From Dasyornis broadbenti (taxonomy: Eukaryota > Chordata > Aves > Passeriformes > Dasyornithidae), in contig VZRN01011464.1 of NCBI GenBank assembly GCA_013397935.1, forward strand, positions 6,174,229-6,238,228: a stretch of 64,000 bases of DNA. Direction: 5' to 3'. The stretch's first letter is position 1; each line of letters starts with the position of its first letter. Below the pieces are notes generated by a model. The model saw only the letters and a list, made by a program, of their open reading frames with translations, was not told the origin of the DNA and made no database searches. Positions 1-14,043 of the stretch are shown piece after piece. The position numbers and the translations under genes are program-made.

Positions 1-781
1 ATATGTCATAGATGTAAGGCAGAAGAATCTTTGGATCTTACTAGGGATTTTGTAGGATCTAAGGTTTACTTGTCCCATTACAGGACCAACGAACTGTCTA
101 TGTATTAAAAAAATATATATAGCCTTCATGTTTCAGTCTTTATATTGTAATATGTCCCTGTTGAATCATCAGTAAGGATTTCATCCTTATGAGTGACAAC
201 CAGTAAAAGTATTTTATAAATTATTGTTATAGGCATAGAAATGCTTTATGTTTATACAAACATAAGACCTTTATGAACATGAGATTATCATCCCTAAGTA
301 AATGGGGAGAGATCAGTATCGTATAGCTGGAGCAGAAACACAGTGTATCTTAGAGGTACATGCTGAAGCACCTACTACAGATAAAGCAGTTAAAAGTATT
401 ATTCTACAGTACTGCTCTTGGCATCAGTCAAAATAAATGGAACCTTCTTTACTAGGAATTGTCATCAGTTTCCCATTTGTGCTGTAAAATTAACAACTCC
501 AGCATTGTTGGGAACAGGGAGGAGAAGACACACTACAGTTTAAAGTTTTCTGAGTTTTAAAAATGTTTTTTCAAACACTTGGTGTTTTACTACATTAGTT
601 TAAGCATTGTGAAACATCCCATCCACCCTTGTAATTAAGCTACTGTTTATTTGTTTTTATGGAGTTTAAATTAAAACCATGATTTTTCCTACCTAAAGGG
701 AAGCCAGGGTTGAGCAAACATCAAGAAAATCATAAAAGAGAAACTTCTGTATGATGTTGCTTGTTTTTTCCTATAAAACAT
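1..781. other. Non-coding, AT-rich, nothing recognised
   Basis: No reading frame, RNA gene or repeat can be supported before the relic at 782. Confidence 0.6.
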
Positions 782-857
782 AAAGGGTGAAATCCTAGCC
801 TATTGAAGTCATTGGGAGATTTGTAATTGACTTTGAAAGGCCAAGATTTCACCCTTA
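782..857. mobile_element. Palindromic MITE-like relic
   Basis: A 76-bp imperfect palindrome. The first bases (aagggtgaaatcct) and last bases (aagatttcaccctt) are near-perfect inverted copies, and the inner halves (gcctattgaagtcattgg against aattgactttgaaaggcc) also pair. The pattern resembles abundant short palindromic repeats of reptile and bird genomes built on gtgaaatcctggcc and gaagtcaatggg words. No family name can be assigned from sequence alone. Confidence 0.65.
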
Positions 858-865
858 AGAAACAA

Positions 866-1069
866 GGCTAAATTTTCCAAAAGCAGTCTCTGATTTGGAG
901 TGCTTGTATGTGCCTGCTTGATCCTTTGACTGTGCTGAGTTTTAATGCTCTAGAACTCAGACTTGCTGATGCTCAGCACTTCTAAAATAGGCTCTCACTT
1001 GTCTTAATTTGGATGCTTAAATCATCACTACTCCAGGAATTAAAAGCTGCCTTTGGAAATTTTTAGCCC
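866..1069. mobile_element. Non-autonomous DNA-transposon relic with terminal inverted repeats
   Basis: The left end ggctaaattttccaaaagca and the right end gctgcctttggaaattttta-gccc are inverted copies of each other over about 22 bases with few mismatches, flanking about 160 bp without coding capacity. It starts only 9 bp after the palindromic relic at 782-857. The family is not named. Confidence 0.55.
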
Positions 1070-4000
1070 ACTTCTTTAAAACGAGGTTCAAAAAAATGTA
1101 CTGTGCATATCAGAAACTTTGTTATTGCTAATAAAATCTGCTGTGTGGAATAAATTGAGAGCAGAAGTGAAAATTGGCAAGAGATATGATCATGTAAATA
1201 GCAGTTTTTAAGTGTTGCCCTGGTTTTTGTAACCCTGCTTCATTGGACATGTTAAAAAATGGGGAAAGAGTTAGTGGGATATTTCCATCAGACTCTATTA
1301 AGAGATAAGAAGAGTCTGAAACTACAGAAAACAGAAGTGACACATTTACGACACTTGCAAAAGAGAGGTAGAGAGGATGAATTTATTTAAAGGGCACATT
1401 TAAATTTAGATTGGCAGTTTCATATTGTTTAAACAATTTCCTCGTCACAAACTCTTTAGTTTTTTCCTTCCTGAATTCACACGCTTACCACATTGCCATC
1501 AATCATTATCACCTATAAGAAGAATCATATGCAATTGGATATTAAAATTCTTAGACACTATGGGTTGAATTTTTGAAGGTATTCCACAAAAGGTACATAA
1601 TTATCTTTACTTTGCTGTCTCCAGTAGATGTTATGAGTTTTTTCTCATGTTTCCTCCTTTGCTGTAAACACAGGGCATGGCAGAAGAGAAATAGGGAGAA
1701 TTTTTAAGAAGGAACAAAAAAAGAAAGTTCACAGTGCAGCTGACTTCTTACCGGGATGGATTTAAATAAGACATTTGGCATATCTCCATATCACTGGGAA
1801 GCAGAAGAGTTCCAGGGCTGTTCAAATATATTTTTCTTCTTCTGGAAGTATGGAATATTTGGGAAACCAAGAAGTAGCTAATGTTGCTCTTTGCTATTTC
1901 GCACTGTGTCAAATACCCACAAAGAAATAAGAAACACCCATGAGCATATTACATACTTGACTTAAAACCCAGATCCTTTTTGCTACATGAAAGAAGACAC
2001 AGGCCATATACTGGGATAGGTATATAATGACCAAGATAGTTATAGGACACCAGATCCATGGGAAAACAAGGATTGCTGTGGTTAGGATCACTTTTGATTC
2101 AATCCCTTATACAGCTGAGATGTAAGTCCAAAGTCCAGAGCAAAGCTTAAATTCATATCTTCAGCACCTTAACAGAAGGAACTACTAACTTTCCTACCAA
2201 ACCTGTACTCCATTCCTATTCTACACCCCAAATGCAAAAAAAGGGTGTTTCTGGCAAATAAAATGAGACAAATTGCTGGCTTTTCAGATACAGAATACTT
2301 CTAGCAGATAAAATATATATGTTGAGGATGGCCTGATTTGATGAGTCATTCTTCTTATGTATTATTTTAAGGAGACCAGAAGTATTGTTCTGGAAAAGCA
2401 AATAAAAATATGCCTAAGCTGATATCTCTTTTCTTTTCTGAAACACACTGAAGAAAGTAATTAGTTTCAAAATTATGTCAGTTATGATGTTTACTGTTCA
2501 GTTCATCTCATCTTAATGGAACATCCTGCTCTTGGATATCACTTCTCACCTCTTAAACTATAAGTGTTCCGAGTTCAAAAAGGCAAGATTTTATTGATTA
2601 GAATGAAAATGCATATACATATACTTTTTATCCCATGTTAAAATTTTCCACATCTTGTGTATTTTTCATAAAACAGTCAGACCAAGAAATAGCTGGGGTT
2701 TATAAGTTTCAACATGACATGGAATTAGTAGACACTATACTGCAATGTACATTCTTGTTCCAGACAGAACTAGACACATGATTTGAAAATTGCCTGATGA
2801 GCACTGTTAGGACTGATAGTACCTTTATTTTTTTTTTTTTAATTAACTTGTTTAGGGCTTTATTCTGTCTCCATTTCACACAGTCTTAAATATACTTGCA
2901 TAGAATGAAATTAATCTGGGATATAATAAGCCAGTGTGTTTTCAGCAAACTTTATAAGCAAAGGAAGCAAATCATACTTTTATCTCTAAAGTCATTCATC
3001 ACTAAGATTTAAATTTCAGGCATATAGAAACTTTTAAGACCCTGTGAAGACCCTACTAAAACTTTTTACTGGGCAATGTCCATTTTTACGCAATATAATG
3101 AATAAAATACATTTTGAATGTCCTTATCTTAAAAATCTTTCTTATCTGTTGCATACAACTTAAGTTTCTAAAATTAAGTTCTTATTTTCCTCTGAAAATG
3201 TATACAATTTCCTTTTTTTTTTTTTTTTTTTTAAGGGAAATAAACAAGAACTAGCAGTAATTAATATTGGAAAATGTTTTCCAGTGTGCTCTACAGGAAG
3301 ATGTAGACCTTGTGTATAATCTGAAAATCTGTCAAGACCATAGTCTGTCCGTGCAACTACAGCATATTCTTATGCTTAAGAGAAATGTTATTTAAGATCA
3401 TTAAAAATTTCTGCAAATGGAAAGTCAAAAAAATTGGACCCAGCCACATTACACACTCTGATGCATAGGTGTCAGAAAGACAAAGTTTCTACAACAAATC
3501 CTCCATATTAGTGCAAACCCTGGATGAAAAGGAAAATAGAGTAAGAATAGAAAAATACAAACACAAATAACAAAGTACTATGCATAAATATCAGAAGCAT
3601 TAAAGGCAAAAATATTTTGTTACAGAAGAGGAAATTTTAAAAGCAACTAAAAAACAAGAGCCTGCAAGGCATCTGTTAAAGAAAATCTTTTATTTAATTA
3701 CATATGATCTATATCCAGATTGCTGTGTATGTATCTCTGTTTTATTTTGGGATTTTCAAAGGAACCAAAGGAAAACAGGTAGCAACGTTCAAATAATTCT
3801 GGCTTTTCCTTCAACTCCTTTGAAAACCCAAAGGAAAATGTGCAATCTGCTACCCTCATTAGCCTGCTAATTAGTTTTGTTGAAGACAGACAGGAATGCT
3901 GTACTGGTTTTCCATAAAGGTATGAGAAGATGACATATTTGTGACTACTTTCACATTACCAGAGAGGGTTTTCCAACTCAGTTATCACAGTGATTGGCCA

Positions 4001-7000
4001 AACAAAAAACCTATGTCAGCAGTTTATGTCCCAAAAGAGACATACTGTTATGGTTGAATTTTTTTAATAGCTTTGTCCCAAATTTTGAACAACTCAACCA
4101 AATTCTGGCCTCCATTATACTGTGACAGATTTGATAAAGGAAACTCTTTGTGCAATAAGGCATTATCAAGCAGATCATGGGCCATTCAAACATCTCTCTG
4201 CTTCCCAAATATTTATATAGTCACATGCTGGATCTTAAGATCTACTATGATGATTTTGAGGAATAATATTTCTCAAAATAACATAATAACATTTGCAAAT
4301 GGATAAATGAAATGACACTAATATTTACATCAACATTGTACAAGAGTGGAAGAAATCAAAATTTAGTTTTAACCCATATTTGGAGGTGGTTGTAGGTGGC
4401 AAATGGTTATTATGGAGATAGACTATGGATAGCATTTCACTGACATCTTATTCTCATATTTGTAAAAATATAGGTAGGCAGATACTCTCCTGAGACCACC
4501 ACACATGTCGTTCATCATATTTGTAATTGAATTATTAAAAAATAAAATAAAATAATTCACCATGTCAAGAATCTTTGAGTGGGAAGATTGATTTTTATCA
4601 TTTGATCTCTGTTTTCAATATTGGAATTTAAATCCATGTTCTTACAGCACCACATAAACAACACTAACAAACCAACTGATCAGTAAAGTAAACAGTACTT
4701 GAACTAAGCTTAAAATGGCTCTAAAAATACATATTCTTATTGTGGGCATGCTATCCAAACTTGTTTATGTCTGTTAAAATAAAAGTCAATTCTAAGATTA
4801 TATTCAGAGTTAGAATTGTGGAGAAATAATGGTGCCTCACAGTTTTAGAGAGCACATTTTCACCATTTGTAAGGAAATAGGCCTCTTTTTTGTGCAGAGT
4901 TGTCAAAAAGCTGCCTACAATTGAATAATATTAATTGAACTATTGGACAGGTATTCTTAACAGCCTAGTGGTTTAGACTTGCTTTGAAGGTCAACTGTTC
5001 TAACTAAACATTGTATTCTAGCCTGTCAGTAAATTTCCACTCTAAACTTTGTTTCACAACCGAAAAATTCTTATTAGGCAATATATTTGTTTAAACACAT
5101 CTGTGTGCTCATGGTTTGATCTGAAATCAGGCTCAGTTACAATAGCTGTGATAAAATATCAGCTGGTTGTGTTTTGTTCATAGCCGATATTGCTTGAGTT
5201 TGCCATCAGTCTTCATTTGTCCAGGAAAATCATGGTTGTGATATATCTGAGTGAAACTGAAGTGGTATTTTGCTTTCTGTTTATCTTTCCCTTTTTGGTG
5301 ATTGTGTCACTGCTTTACTGTGAGAACATAAAGACTAGCAGAAATCATAAAAGCAGATAGAGAACCAGCAAAAGGCCACCCATTTCAAAAAAATCCCAAA
5401 TCAACAGAGAAATAAAAGTAATAGGATTCAGGGTGCCATTTTAACCTTTAATTTTCCCCATGACTTGGTATCTCATGAATCATCTCTGTAAGGCACACAG
5501 CTGATGTTAGATGAGAATGTTCAGTCATTTTTTTTAAAGGGGACAACGAAAGAAGTCACACATTTCGTTTTTAAATTTGGAAAGCACTGCTGAGCTGATC
5601 CAAACAAAGCAATAAAGGGGTACAACAAAACATCAATAAAAGTACTGTCTTCACAGGAAAAAGTACCAAAGGAGCAGAAGTGTCTTGGAGTTCTAATTTC
5701 CCTTGGTGGTATTTTCCTCTCCTTTTTCATGCACATTATGAGATTATTGTAATTGAATTATGTTAGAAAAGTTTTACCCAGAATTGGTGAATAGAAGTGC
5801 AAAGCAATTAAACAGAGGCCTAACTTTGGCCTAATGTTTAAGCATGTGAGCAGTTCCGTAAAAATTCACTTTTAATCATATGAATAACTGGGTTAGACAA
5901 GTCTGGCACTGGAGTCCTGGAGACAGAAGCGTTGAACTTCCATTCCTGTGGTTGTATCTGCTACCAATATTATGCAGTCCTACACATATCTCAGATCTAG
6001 CTTTGCTCTGGTTGAGTCCTACTCTCTATATGCTGCCAGCATGTTTTCATATAGTAACACCATTGAACTCCATATATAAGACTCTGGTCATTAACTTCAA
6101 GTGTCTACAAATACTATTTAGCCCTTTTGTTATGTTCTGTGTTTTCATATAAACTTTAGTTCTATAAAAAAGCAATAACCCGAGTATTAAGTGAAACAAG
6201 AACTCAGTGTACTCCTTCACTAATCATGTACCTCTTCAGAACAATTAATTAGTATTTTTGCTTGTTGAAGATGAAAATAGAACCACTAAATTTATATTGC
6301 TCCCCCCTGTGTTCTTTCCTTGTGAGCATTTTAAAATTCAATTTTTTTGTTTCTGTTCCCTGGCATGAACTACATAGGGCATTGATATTTTTAGTCTGAG
6401 TTGCCATTACAATAAATCATTTCAAGGATTTTCAAATCCAAAACGAAGAGGTATTTGAAGTCTATTAGGCCAAGGAGACACCTTCTACATAATTCATTAT
6501 TAAATGTAGACCAAGTTTAGAGATACATCAAAACTAAGACAGAAACTCAAACAGCAAAGATGCAGTTTCTTTTGTGAAAAGAATTGTCATCCAAGACCTT
6601 CAGGTGTATTTCTGCCCACAGTTCTCTGGGGTCCTAACGTTATAGATGCAGATTACATTCCTGGTAATGAATGAATGCCAGAGACACCTAAGTCTACATG
6701 TGTTGAAAATTAGCTCAGATGGAGACTTCTAAAGGTAGGTGAAGTCAAGCCCACAAATCAGTCATTGAGATGAAAGGCCCAGCAGATTAAACAACAGGAA
6801 AAATAAAAAGGTCACTTTTCATTCTGTTCCTTTCAATCTTGTAAGTATGATTGGAACAACAGTTTTCTCTTTCCAGGAAATTTGTTAATTTCTCCTTCAG
6901 TATGAATGTCTTTGGCCATTCAGATATATTTCTGGCTTTCTGTCAAAGGCAACAAGGAAAACAAGATTTCTGTACATCAAGTTTGCATTCTCTTTTTCAT

Positions 7001-9761
7001 TCTCTTATTTTCACCTTCCCAGAGCATTCTCTTAATGTTATTGTGTCTTTAAGAGATTTGCAGAATCACCAGAGGTATGGTGCTCTCCTCCTTCCATCTT
7101 CTAAATCAGTTGCCTTATTCTTCCTTCCTCCTTATTCTGTTGTTTCTTCTTTCTCACCATCCTTGAGTGACTATTCTTGTTTGCCTTCTTAATATATTAA
7201 TTCTTTACTTTTCACTTATCTCCCAGAATAAATGAATTTAAGTGATTTTGCAGAAGAATAGCGCTACATAGTCCAGTGAAACGGAGAGGAACATGTCGAT
7301 TTCTGATTATGATCTAGCAGATCAGTGGAAAAATTAAAGCCCTTACTTGAACCACTGTGGTAAATTGGCCTGAGATTTTGATTATCTATTTTCAAAAATG
7401 ATGGAGAACAACAGGAAAGGACAGAGAAATGCATACAGCTTTCAACCACTGACCTATTGTCTTGTTGGTGGCATTATCCTGTAAAAAGATCTTGGTTCAA
7501 GGTCTGGTTTAAAATTTGAAAATTGCTGTTTTCTAACTAATTTAGGAGTCTCAAGCTAATCATTACTTGTAAATTTACAGCTGTTCCATCCATCATCAAC
7601 TTGCTAATAGGCAGTTGTGCAACTCTCAGGAGCCTGCCATAAGAAATAAGAGCAGTAGGTAGCTGCTACAGCTGTAATCCCATTCCACCTCAGAAGCTTC
7701 TTAACAACATTCTCAGATGTGTAAATGATCCATTAGTAACCAGTGGGAATTGCTACAAGCGTAAAAAGCTACCGTCACGGAATGAGATGAACCTTTCATA
7801 TTGTGATGAGAAACTGCTGGAACAGAGAATCCCTGTACACCAAATCAGCACTGCACAGGTCGGGAGAAGCAAATTTGCAAACAATTATCAAAGGCAGCTG
7901 TCAAAAGCCACTGAACTTTAATGAAAGTCTGTTCTCTTGTATGAGAAGTTGAATGGGATCTGTCTTATCTGTTTTTTCTACTAAATCTTTATGACAGCTC
8001 AGTAGTTGCTTTCGCTGCAGAATAACCATTCAATCCAGCACCATAGCTTCCCTTTGAATTTCCTTTTCTGGCCTGGCTCAAAGCCTGTTTGGTCTTCCTG
8101 TTGTTCTTAATGCATTTAGTCATTTCCCTTCTTCTTGGCAGCCAGCTTCTCCCTGGCCCCCATGATTGTTCTTTACTGCTCATTTCTCTAACTGCTCTGT
8201 CAGCAGCCCCACTGGCAGCTCTATTTCCTCATTATCAACCATTACATCAGGACTGTCCCTTTTCCATGTTTACTTCCTTACTTATTTATATGGATTTTTA
8301 TCTGCCATGTCTAGAATTTACATGTCTGTCCTCCAGAACTTTTAGAATTATGATCTCATTCATACTCTTCTGTAGAATATCTCATCTAGATTAATTTGTC
8401 CATGAAGTCCAGTATAATCAAAGCAGGTTGTCTACACTTCCTTTAATAACCACATCCCTCTAAACGTTCTGCAATGACCATATCCTTTAATGCATCCATA
8501 ATATAATTCCAACATTTCTTCTTGCTTTCCAATCATACATCACACAGCCATTACCAGCCTCTCTTTCAGAGTGTACATTCCTTCACAATTTCTTACACGT
8601 TCTTGCACTTTTTTCACCCCTATTCACTGTGCCCGTGCTTGCTTCTTTAGTTCATAGACCCATTGTTGGAAAATCAGACTAACTGAAGAAAAGAGGAGGA
8701 AAAACCAGGACCATTTCATAAGTTCTTCTTCTGGGTAATTGTATGACCTCATTGTCATGCTTTCCTCTCCTCTCATCACTTTCTGGCTTGTGACACATTG
8801 AGTATAAATGACATAATCTTTGAACAATTTTTTTGTGAGAATCCTAGAAAATTCCTGGCCACATAATAGATAAAAATGATAAAAGCAATTTTTCTGGATT
8901 TAACATTAAAAGACAAAATTTTTAGACACTCGTGAAAGTTCAGAATAAATTGCTAGAATTGTTGGCTGAGGTTGCATCTATGCTATGTAATGGGGATTCC
9001 TTCACAGATCTGTCTTAAATAGTGATAAATTCTTAAGGACAATCACCATAAGGAGAAAAAAATACCAAAAAACCCACTCTTTTTTTTTTTTGAGAAGACA
9101 CAGACATAGTCAGATCGTATCACTTGATCTTGTCTGGTTGTTATTCTGGCTGGTTGCAGTACTCAAGACTGCACTTTCACTTCCTAAACATTCTTCCAGG
9201 AGCAGAAATCTGTTGATGACTCAACATCACCTCCAGAAACTACAATCATTGTTCTCTGAGGGGTTTAGTTCCTGTTCTTTTCCTTTTGGTTAGAAAATTG
9301 CATGTGTTTTTAATCTCTACGCCTAACTGATCCAACAACAATGTTAACAAATATTGCTTTTCATGCATGAAGTGTAAACATCCCTGATAAAAGAAGAATT
9401 TTCTGGTATCTAGACTGTTTCAAGTTCCATTGTTTTACAAGTCTCCACCTTTTTGGTTGTTCTTTTATTCATGGAGTACATAAATTACAGAGGCAGTTTT
9501 AGCACTGAGGAAATATACAATGTGTTAAGAAATCTAGGTGTGATTGATATGACTAAATGTTAGTGACTGCTTCTAAACTAGTTAGCAAGGCCCCTGTCAC
9601 AGTCAGTGCAAAGAAGCAGCCATGTCCCTATTAAGTTCATCCTAAGTTGGATGTCTAAAACACATTGAAGAAATGTGCCTTTTCCCTCTGTTTATAAAAG
9701 AGGCATGGAGATGTTATTTCTGATGTAGATAGCTATGATATACACGTAACATTTACTGATT
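1070..9761. other. Non-coding intergenic stretch
   Basis: Contains the inverted repeat at 3749-3829, small T runs (about 2828-2841, 3213-3232, 9079-9091) and a less AT-rich, complex block at about 7540-7930 that looks like a conserved non-coding element. The short open frames have no family resemblance. Confidence 0.6.
3749..3829. repeat. Imperfect inverted repeat (27-bp arms)
   Basis: Arms at 3749-3775 and 3803-3829. The left arm starts gggattttcaaagga; the right arm, read as reverse complement, starts gggttttcaaagga and continues to pair through gaaggaaaa. The spacer is 27 bp. It could be another short TIR relic. Confidence 0.6.
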
Positions 9762-9830
9762 AAAACAAACAAACAAACAAACAAACAAACAAACAAACAA
9801 ACAAACAAAAAACAAAACAAACAAAAAGAA
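9762..9830. repeat. (AAAC)n microsatellite
   Basis: About 68 bp of AAAC units, perfect in the centre and interrupted at the right end (aaaaaac, aaaac). Confidence 0.97.
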
Positions 9831-12800
9831 AACCTTATATTTAACCCTTTAATGGCATTGTAGGCCTGACTGTTGACCAGCAACAATTATACAGATACAG
9901 ATAACTGTCACTTCCTCCAGGGCCTTGTTTTCTAATTAAAGACCCTTCAAGAGATCCAAATGGCTGATCAAATGAAAGAAGAGCAGCCATGGTTTAACTC
10001 CACTTTTCCTCAAATTCACTTTGTAATTATGACATTACCTGTAACCAAACCATGAAGGAGGGTCCAAAAGCTACTATTAAGCAGTCATAGGACAATTGTT
10101 TCCTGAATCAGAGGACAGAGGGATGGCTAGATTTACCTGTTTTCCTTTTCTTTAGCAAAACTCGCCTTTCTGCTTCACAACCCAGTTTCACTACTGATTG
10201 TCATCTCAGAAATACACTCAATCCAGACAGGAGGACGTTTTTCGATCTCTCATCTGTAATTCCCAAAGATGAATTCACAATAGCCATGTAAGTATGAATC
10301 ATAAGTGATTCTGTCATTCACTGATGAGTTACGTTCTATATGTTCAACCAAAACCTGAGTAACCTCTGAAACTGAATAAAATAATTACTTGTAGAAGGAT
10401 ACACATTCTTGTGGTAGGTCTTACTGGAATGATGTCCAGGTTGCCTAGAAGGGCAATGTTGGCTGAAGGATAAGGCAACCTTTCCTCATCAATTATCATG
10501 GAAAATCTACCTATTGCAGATTCCAAAAGCTGGAAACTACCAAACAAAATTTCTAGAGGTGATTTGCCACTGCAAATGCTTAAATCCCTTATCTATAAAT
10601 CCCTGAAATATTTATATGTTCTGCTTTTCTTTCCATCTCTACATTCACCTTGACATCACATATAGTGGTGATTAAACATAGATACAGTTTGAGTTGAAAA
10701 TGCAGTAAATCATGTTACTGTTCTGAAACTTGTTCAAAAAAGCATGTCTGTTCCACAGACTTTGGGGATTTTTAAAAGAATTTGAAAGGACCTTCTTCTT
10801 TACCATGGTTTATTTCATTCATTCTACCGGAATAGTGGGGTTAATGATGTCTTCTTGAAATGGGGAACAGATGGAAATAGGCTGTCCATGCCATGCCAGC
10901 CAAAAAAAAAAAAAAAATTAATAAATTTAAGGAAAATAAAATGGGTGATTTAATTGTAAAAGTAAGCAGCCTAATTTGCCACTTCAATCTGCACAAGGAG
11001 CATCCAGCTTCACAAATGATTCTTTCGTTTAATTAAATAAGTGTAAGAAAGCTAATCATTTCCATCAATACAATGGAAAAGAGCAGAGGATTTTGAGGAT
11101 TTGATTCATGAAAAAGATCATGTAACAGAAATTGAAGGAATTCTGCTTATGATACAAGTACCTTGCTCTTCAGAGTTTGGACACACAGCTACTTCTGAAT
11201 GCTTTTCATTTCAAAGTCTGCCTATCAGCTTTTCTGTTGTTACTGAAGTCTCCATTTTTAAAGCTTGCACTTCTGAAAACTCAATAGGTTCCTAAATATG
11301 AATCTCAGAATCTAGTTCTAGCCATCTGGTTTTGAAAATGTTGGTTCAAAATGTCATGATTTTGAACGATATCTAGCTCACAGGGAGATGTATCTGACAA
11401 CACAACACACATTCTCTGAAGGTCCTGTAAAATTTTGAAATAGCAAAACACGTTTTCAAAATTAGCTTAGTAATTTGGCGTGTAATTTCCATTAAAATGA
11501 ATATGAATGGGATGTCCAAATGATGTGGCATAGAGTTGCAGGGCACTTGCTTTCTTGGTCTCTTTTATTACAGGCAAGGATATCATACAGTTCTATCCAT
11601 CAACATATTAAAAATAGGCACATTTCATGTCACCACAATCTCATTAAAGTTATCATTAAATCTCACTGTGCTAGCAATTGAAAACTTGTTTTTCATGCCT
11701 AGCCTCACCATTTCATATTCACCTATTCTGTGTTCTGTCCACCTCTTTAAAGAATGTCTCTGCTGTCATGATATGCTTAAATAAGAACATCTATTTAGAC
11801 ATAATAAGGGAAATTTTAGATAAATTAGAAAAAAGTATTGGATCCAAACCACTGATTTTAGGGGCCTCAATCCTTGGTTGGAAACACAGTGACTGCAGCA
11901 GCTGAAAGCTAAAGTTGTTTTCCAGAAAAAAAAAAGAGTATGAGTGAAGCTTTTCAAAAAGCTTCCATTGTTTTAATCAAAATCCAGTTTGTTCTTCCCT
12001 CTAAAGGCACAGTATCCTCATGGAATAAAAAGCAAAGCCCTTCTTCAGACATCACCTACATTACTAGTAATTCTGCAGATTAAGCAAGCTCTGTGTCATT
12101 GTTTGGGGCCATTGCAACATCTAATTTTGTATTCCTAAAGGGAACAAGCAAACTTGATCCTTAAAAACACTCATTTCACTTGGGTCGTAATCACTCAAGC
12201 CACACTTATGACCCTCCGCAGCAAAATAACTTTATTCTCTATGAGGGTATTCAAGGAGAGGGAGAGCTGGAGAAATTCAGTATTATATGGCACATTTTGT
12301 ATGAAATTTGGAAAACACTTGAACTAATGGATTTATTACACTTATCATTATGACATCCATAAGATGATTTATTTAATAATTCTGATTACCTTAAGCAAGG
12401 ATACTTTCCAAATCAGGTGATCTATTAAATGATCTGTTGGATAAGAACTGAACATCACCCCAATATCAATCTTGACAAAGGGTAGGAAATTACACTCTAA
12501 TAGTTACATTTCTGAAAGTTTTGTGAGAGTTTGGAGTGCATTAGAAAAAAGAAGGAGAGGATCTTTGTGAAAGAAAGGGAGACAGAATTTAGTTGTTCCC
12601 CAACTCTTTTGGAAGTAGCTGTATATCTGGGGATACAGAGCATCATCCAGCGGGGTTGACCAAACATGCATGCCTGTAAATTAGGACTAACTCTTCTGTG
12701 TATGTAAGTCTAGAACAGGCCATACTGGGGTTGGAATAATCCTCCACCATGAGCTTCTTGGCTGACTGGGGCCTTAATATTCCATATAAATGGTATAATT

Positions 12801-13829
12801 CCTTTCCTGGGGAAGAATGTAAATTCTTCTACTGCTTATGAAGCAACAAAAGAATCCTGCTATGAGGTCTGAAATATATTAACCACTGCTACTAATGATC
12901 AAGACTAAGTCACTAAAGAGAGCAGATGATCTAAAGGTATTTCCCACTCTTAAACAACAGGATTAAGATAAAGAGACTGTAGGGGTCTGGGTTAGCCACT
13001 GGTGCTATCATTAACTAGAGAAGACAAAATAAAAGTATCAAGGATCCAGAAGGTCCAGGAGATACCTAACTTTTGAATTACTCACATCAGAGATAGACTA
13101 CTCAGGTTATAAATAGAATCAGAAACCCAAATTGCTTCAAGAATTTGTCACATATAAGTATTTTAAAATTAGACTTGATTTTTCAACTTTCAGTGGTTTA
13201 GGTCATTATTGTACAGTTAGGTGAAAGACCCTTTATATGTAGACAGTGAACTATCACTGATAGTCCCAGAAAACTTGCTTCCTTATGGCCTTCTTATTGG
13301 CTGAAATCCTGTAAGTGCTAAGAAAAAATAACCCTATTTCCTAATTATTCCTTTTCAAATAAGAAATCCTGGAGGTATGTCTTACAACTATGGAATCAAG
13401 GGAAAGAATCTACTTTTTAATGATAATATCAGTAACTGCTATATGCTGTTCTTTCAATACGTGTTTCATACCATGATAAAGACTGAAAACTGTGCATTTA
13501 AGTCATTTCCAGAAATCCTTTCAGAAAAAGTTATCTGCTTAGAGAAATCCAATAGCTACTGCTGCCAGTTTACCTTTCAAAAAATAAAGGAAAATTTGAA
13601 AGCCTTCCTCTGCTTGCTTACTCTCCAGTTCACAAGTGATCCCAGCTTTCAAAGTTTTATCTTCTACAGAAAGGGGCAATTTCCCAGAAGTGCCTATCAC
13701 ACCTGTATCTACTCCAAAAAAAGAGACCCTCATGATATAAAGATAACTATACTTGCCAAGCTTGAATTTGGTTCACATAATAATTATAGGGCGTTTTTTC
13801 AATTTAACCTTCCACACCATTGTGTAGCA
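9831..13829. other. Non-coding intergenic stretch up to the gap
   Basis: No gene is supported. A frame from 13377 stays open for about 150 codons to the gap but has no recognisable domain. Confidence 0.55.
11946..11965. repeat. Short perfect inverted repeat
   Basis: GAAGCTTT, TCAA, AAAGCTTC. Very small; given only for completeness. Confidence 0.8.
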
Positions 13830-13972
13830 NNNNNNNNNNNNNNNNNNNNNNNNNNNNNNNNNNNNNNNNNNNNNNNNNNNNNNNNNNNNNNNNNNNNNNN
13901 NNNNNNNNNNNNNNNNNNNNNNNNNNNNNNNNNNNNNNNNNNNNNNNNNNNNNNNNNNNNNNNNNNNNNNNN
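13830..13972. other. Assembly gap (143 N)
   Basis: Unsequenced bases. A run of 17 A follows directly at 13973-13989, so a homopolymer or low-complexity tract probably caused the gap. Frames crossing it are meaningless. Confidence 1.
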
Positions 13973-14043
13973 AAAAAAAAAAAAAAAAAGGAAAGCAGAA
14001 TACATTGCATTGAGCTGAGTTATCATTCAGATAAAAACACTAA

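Noticed and set aside
13377..13829. Open frame of about 150 codons running into the gap
   Set aside because: No recognisable domain, AT-rich codon mix, no splice or promoter context; the apparent length is inflated by the undetermined bases that follow.
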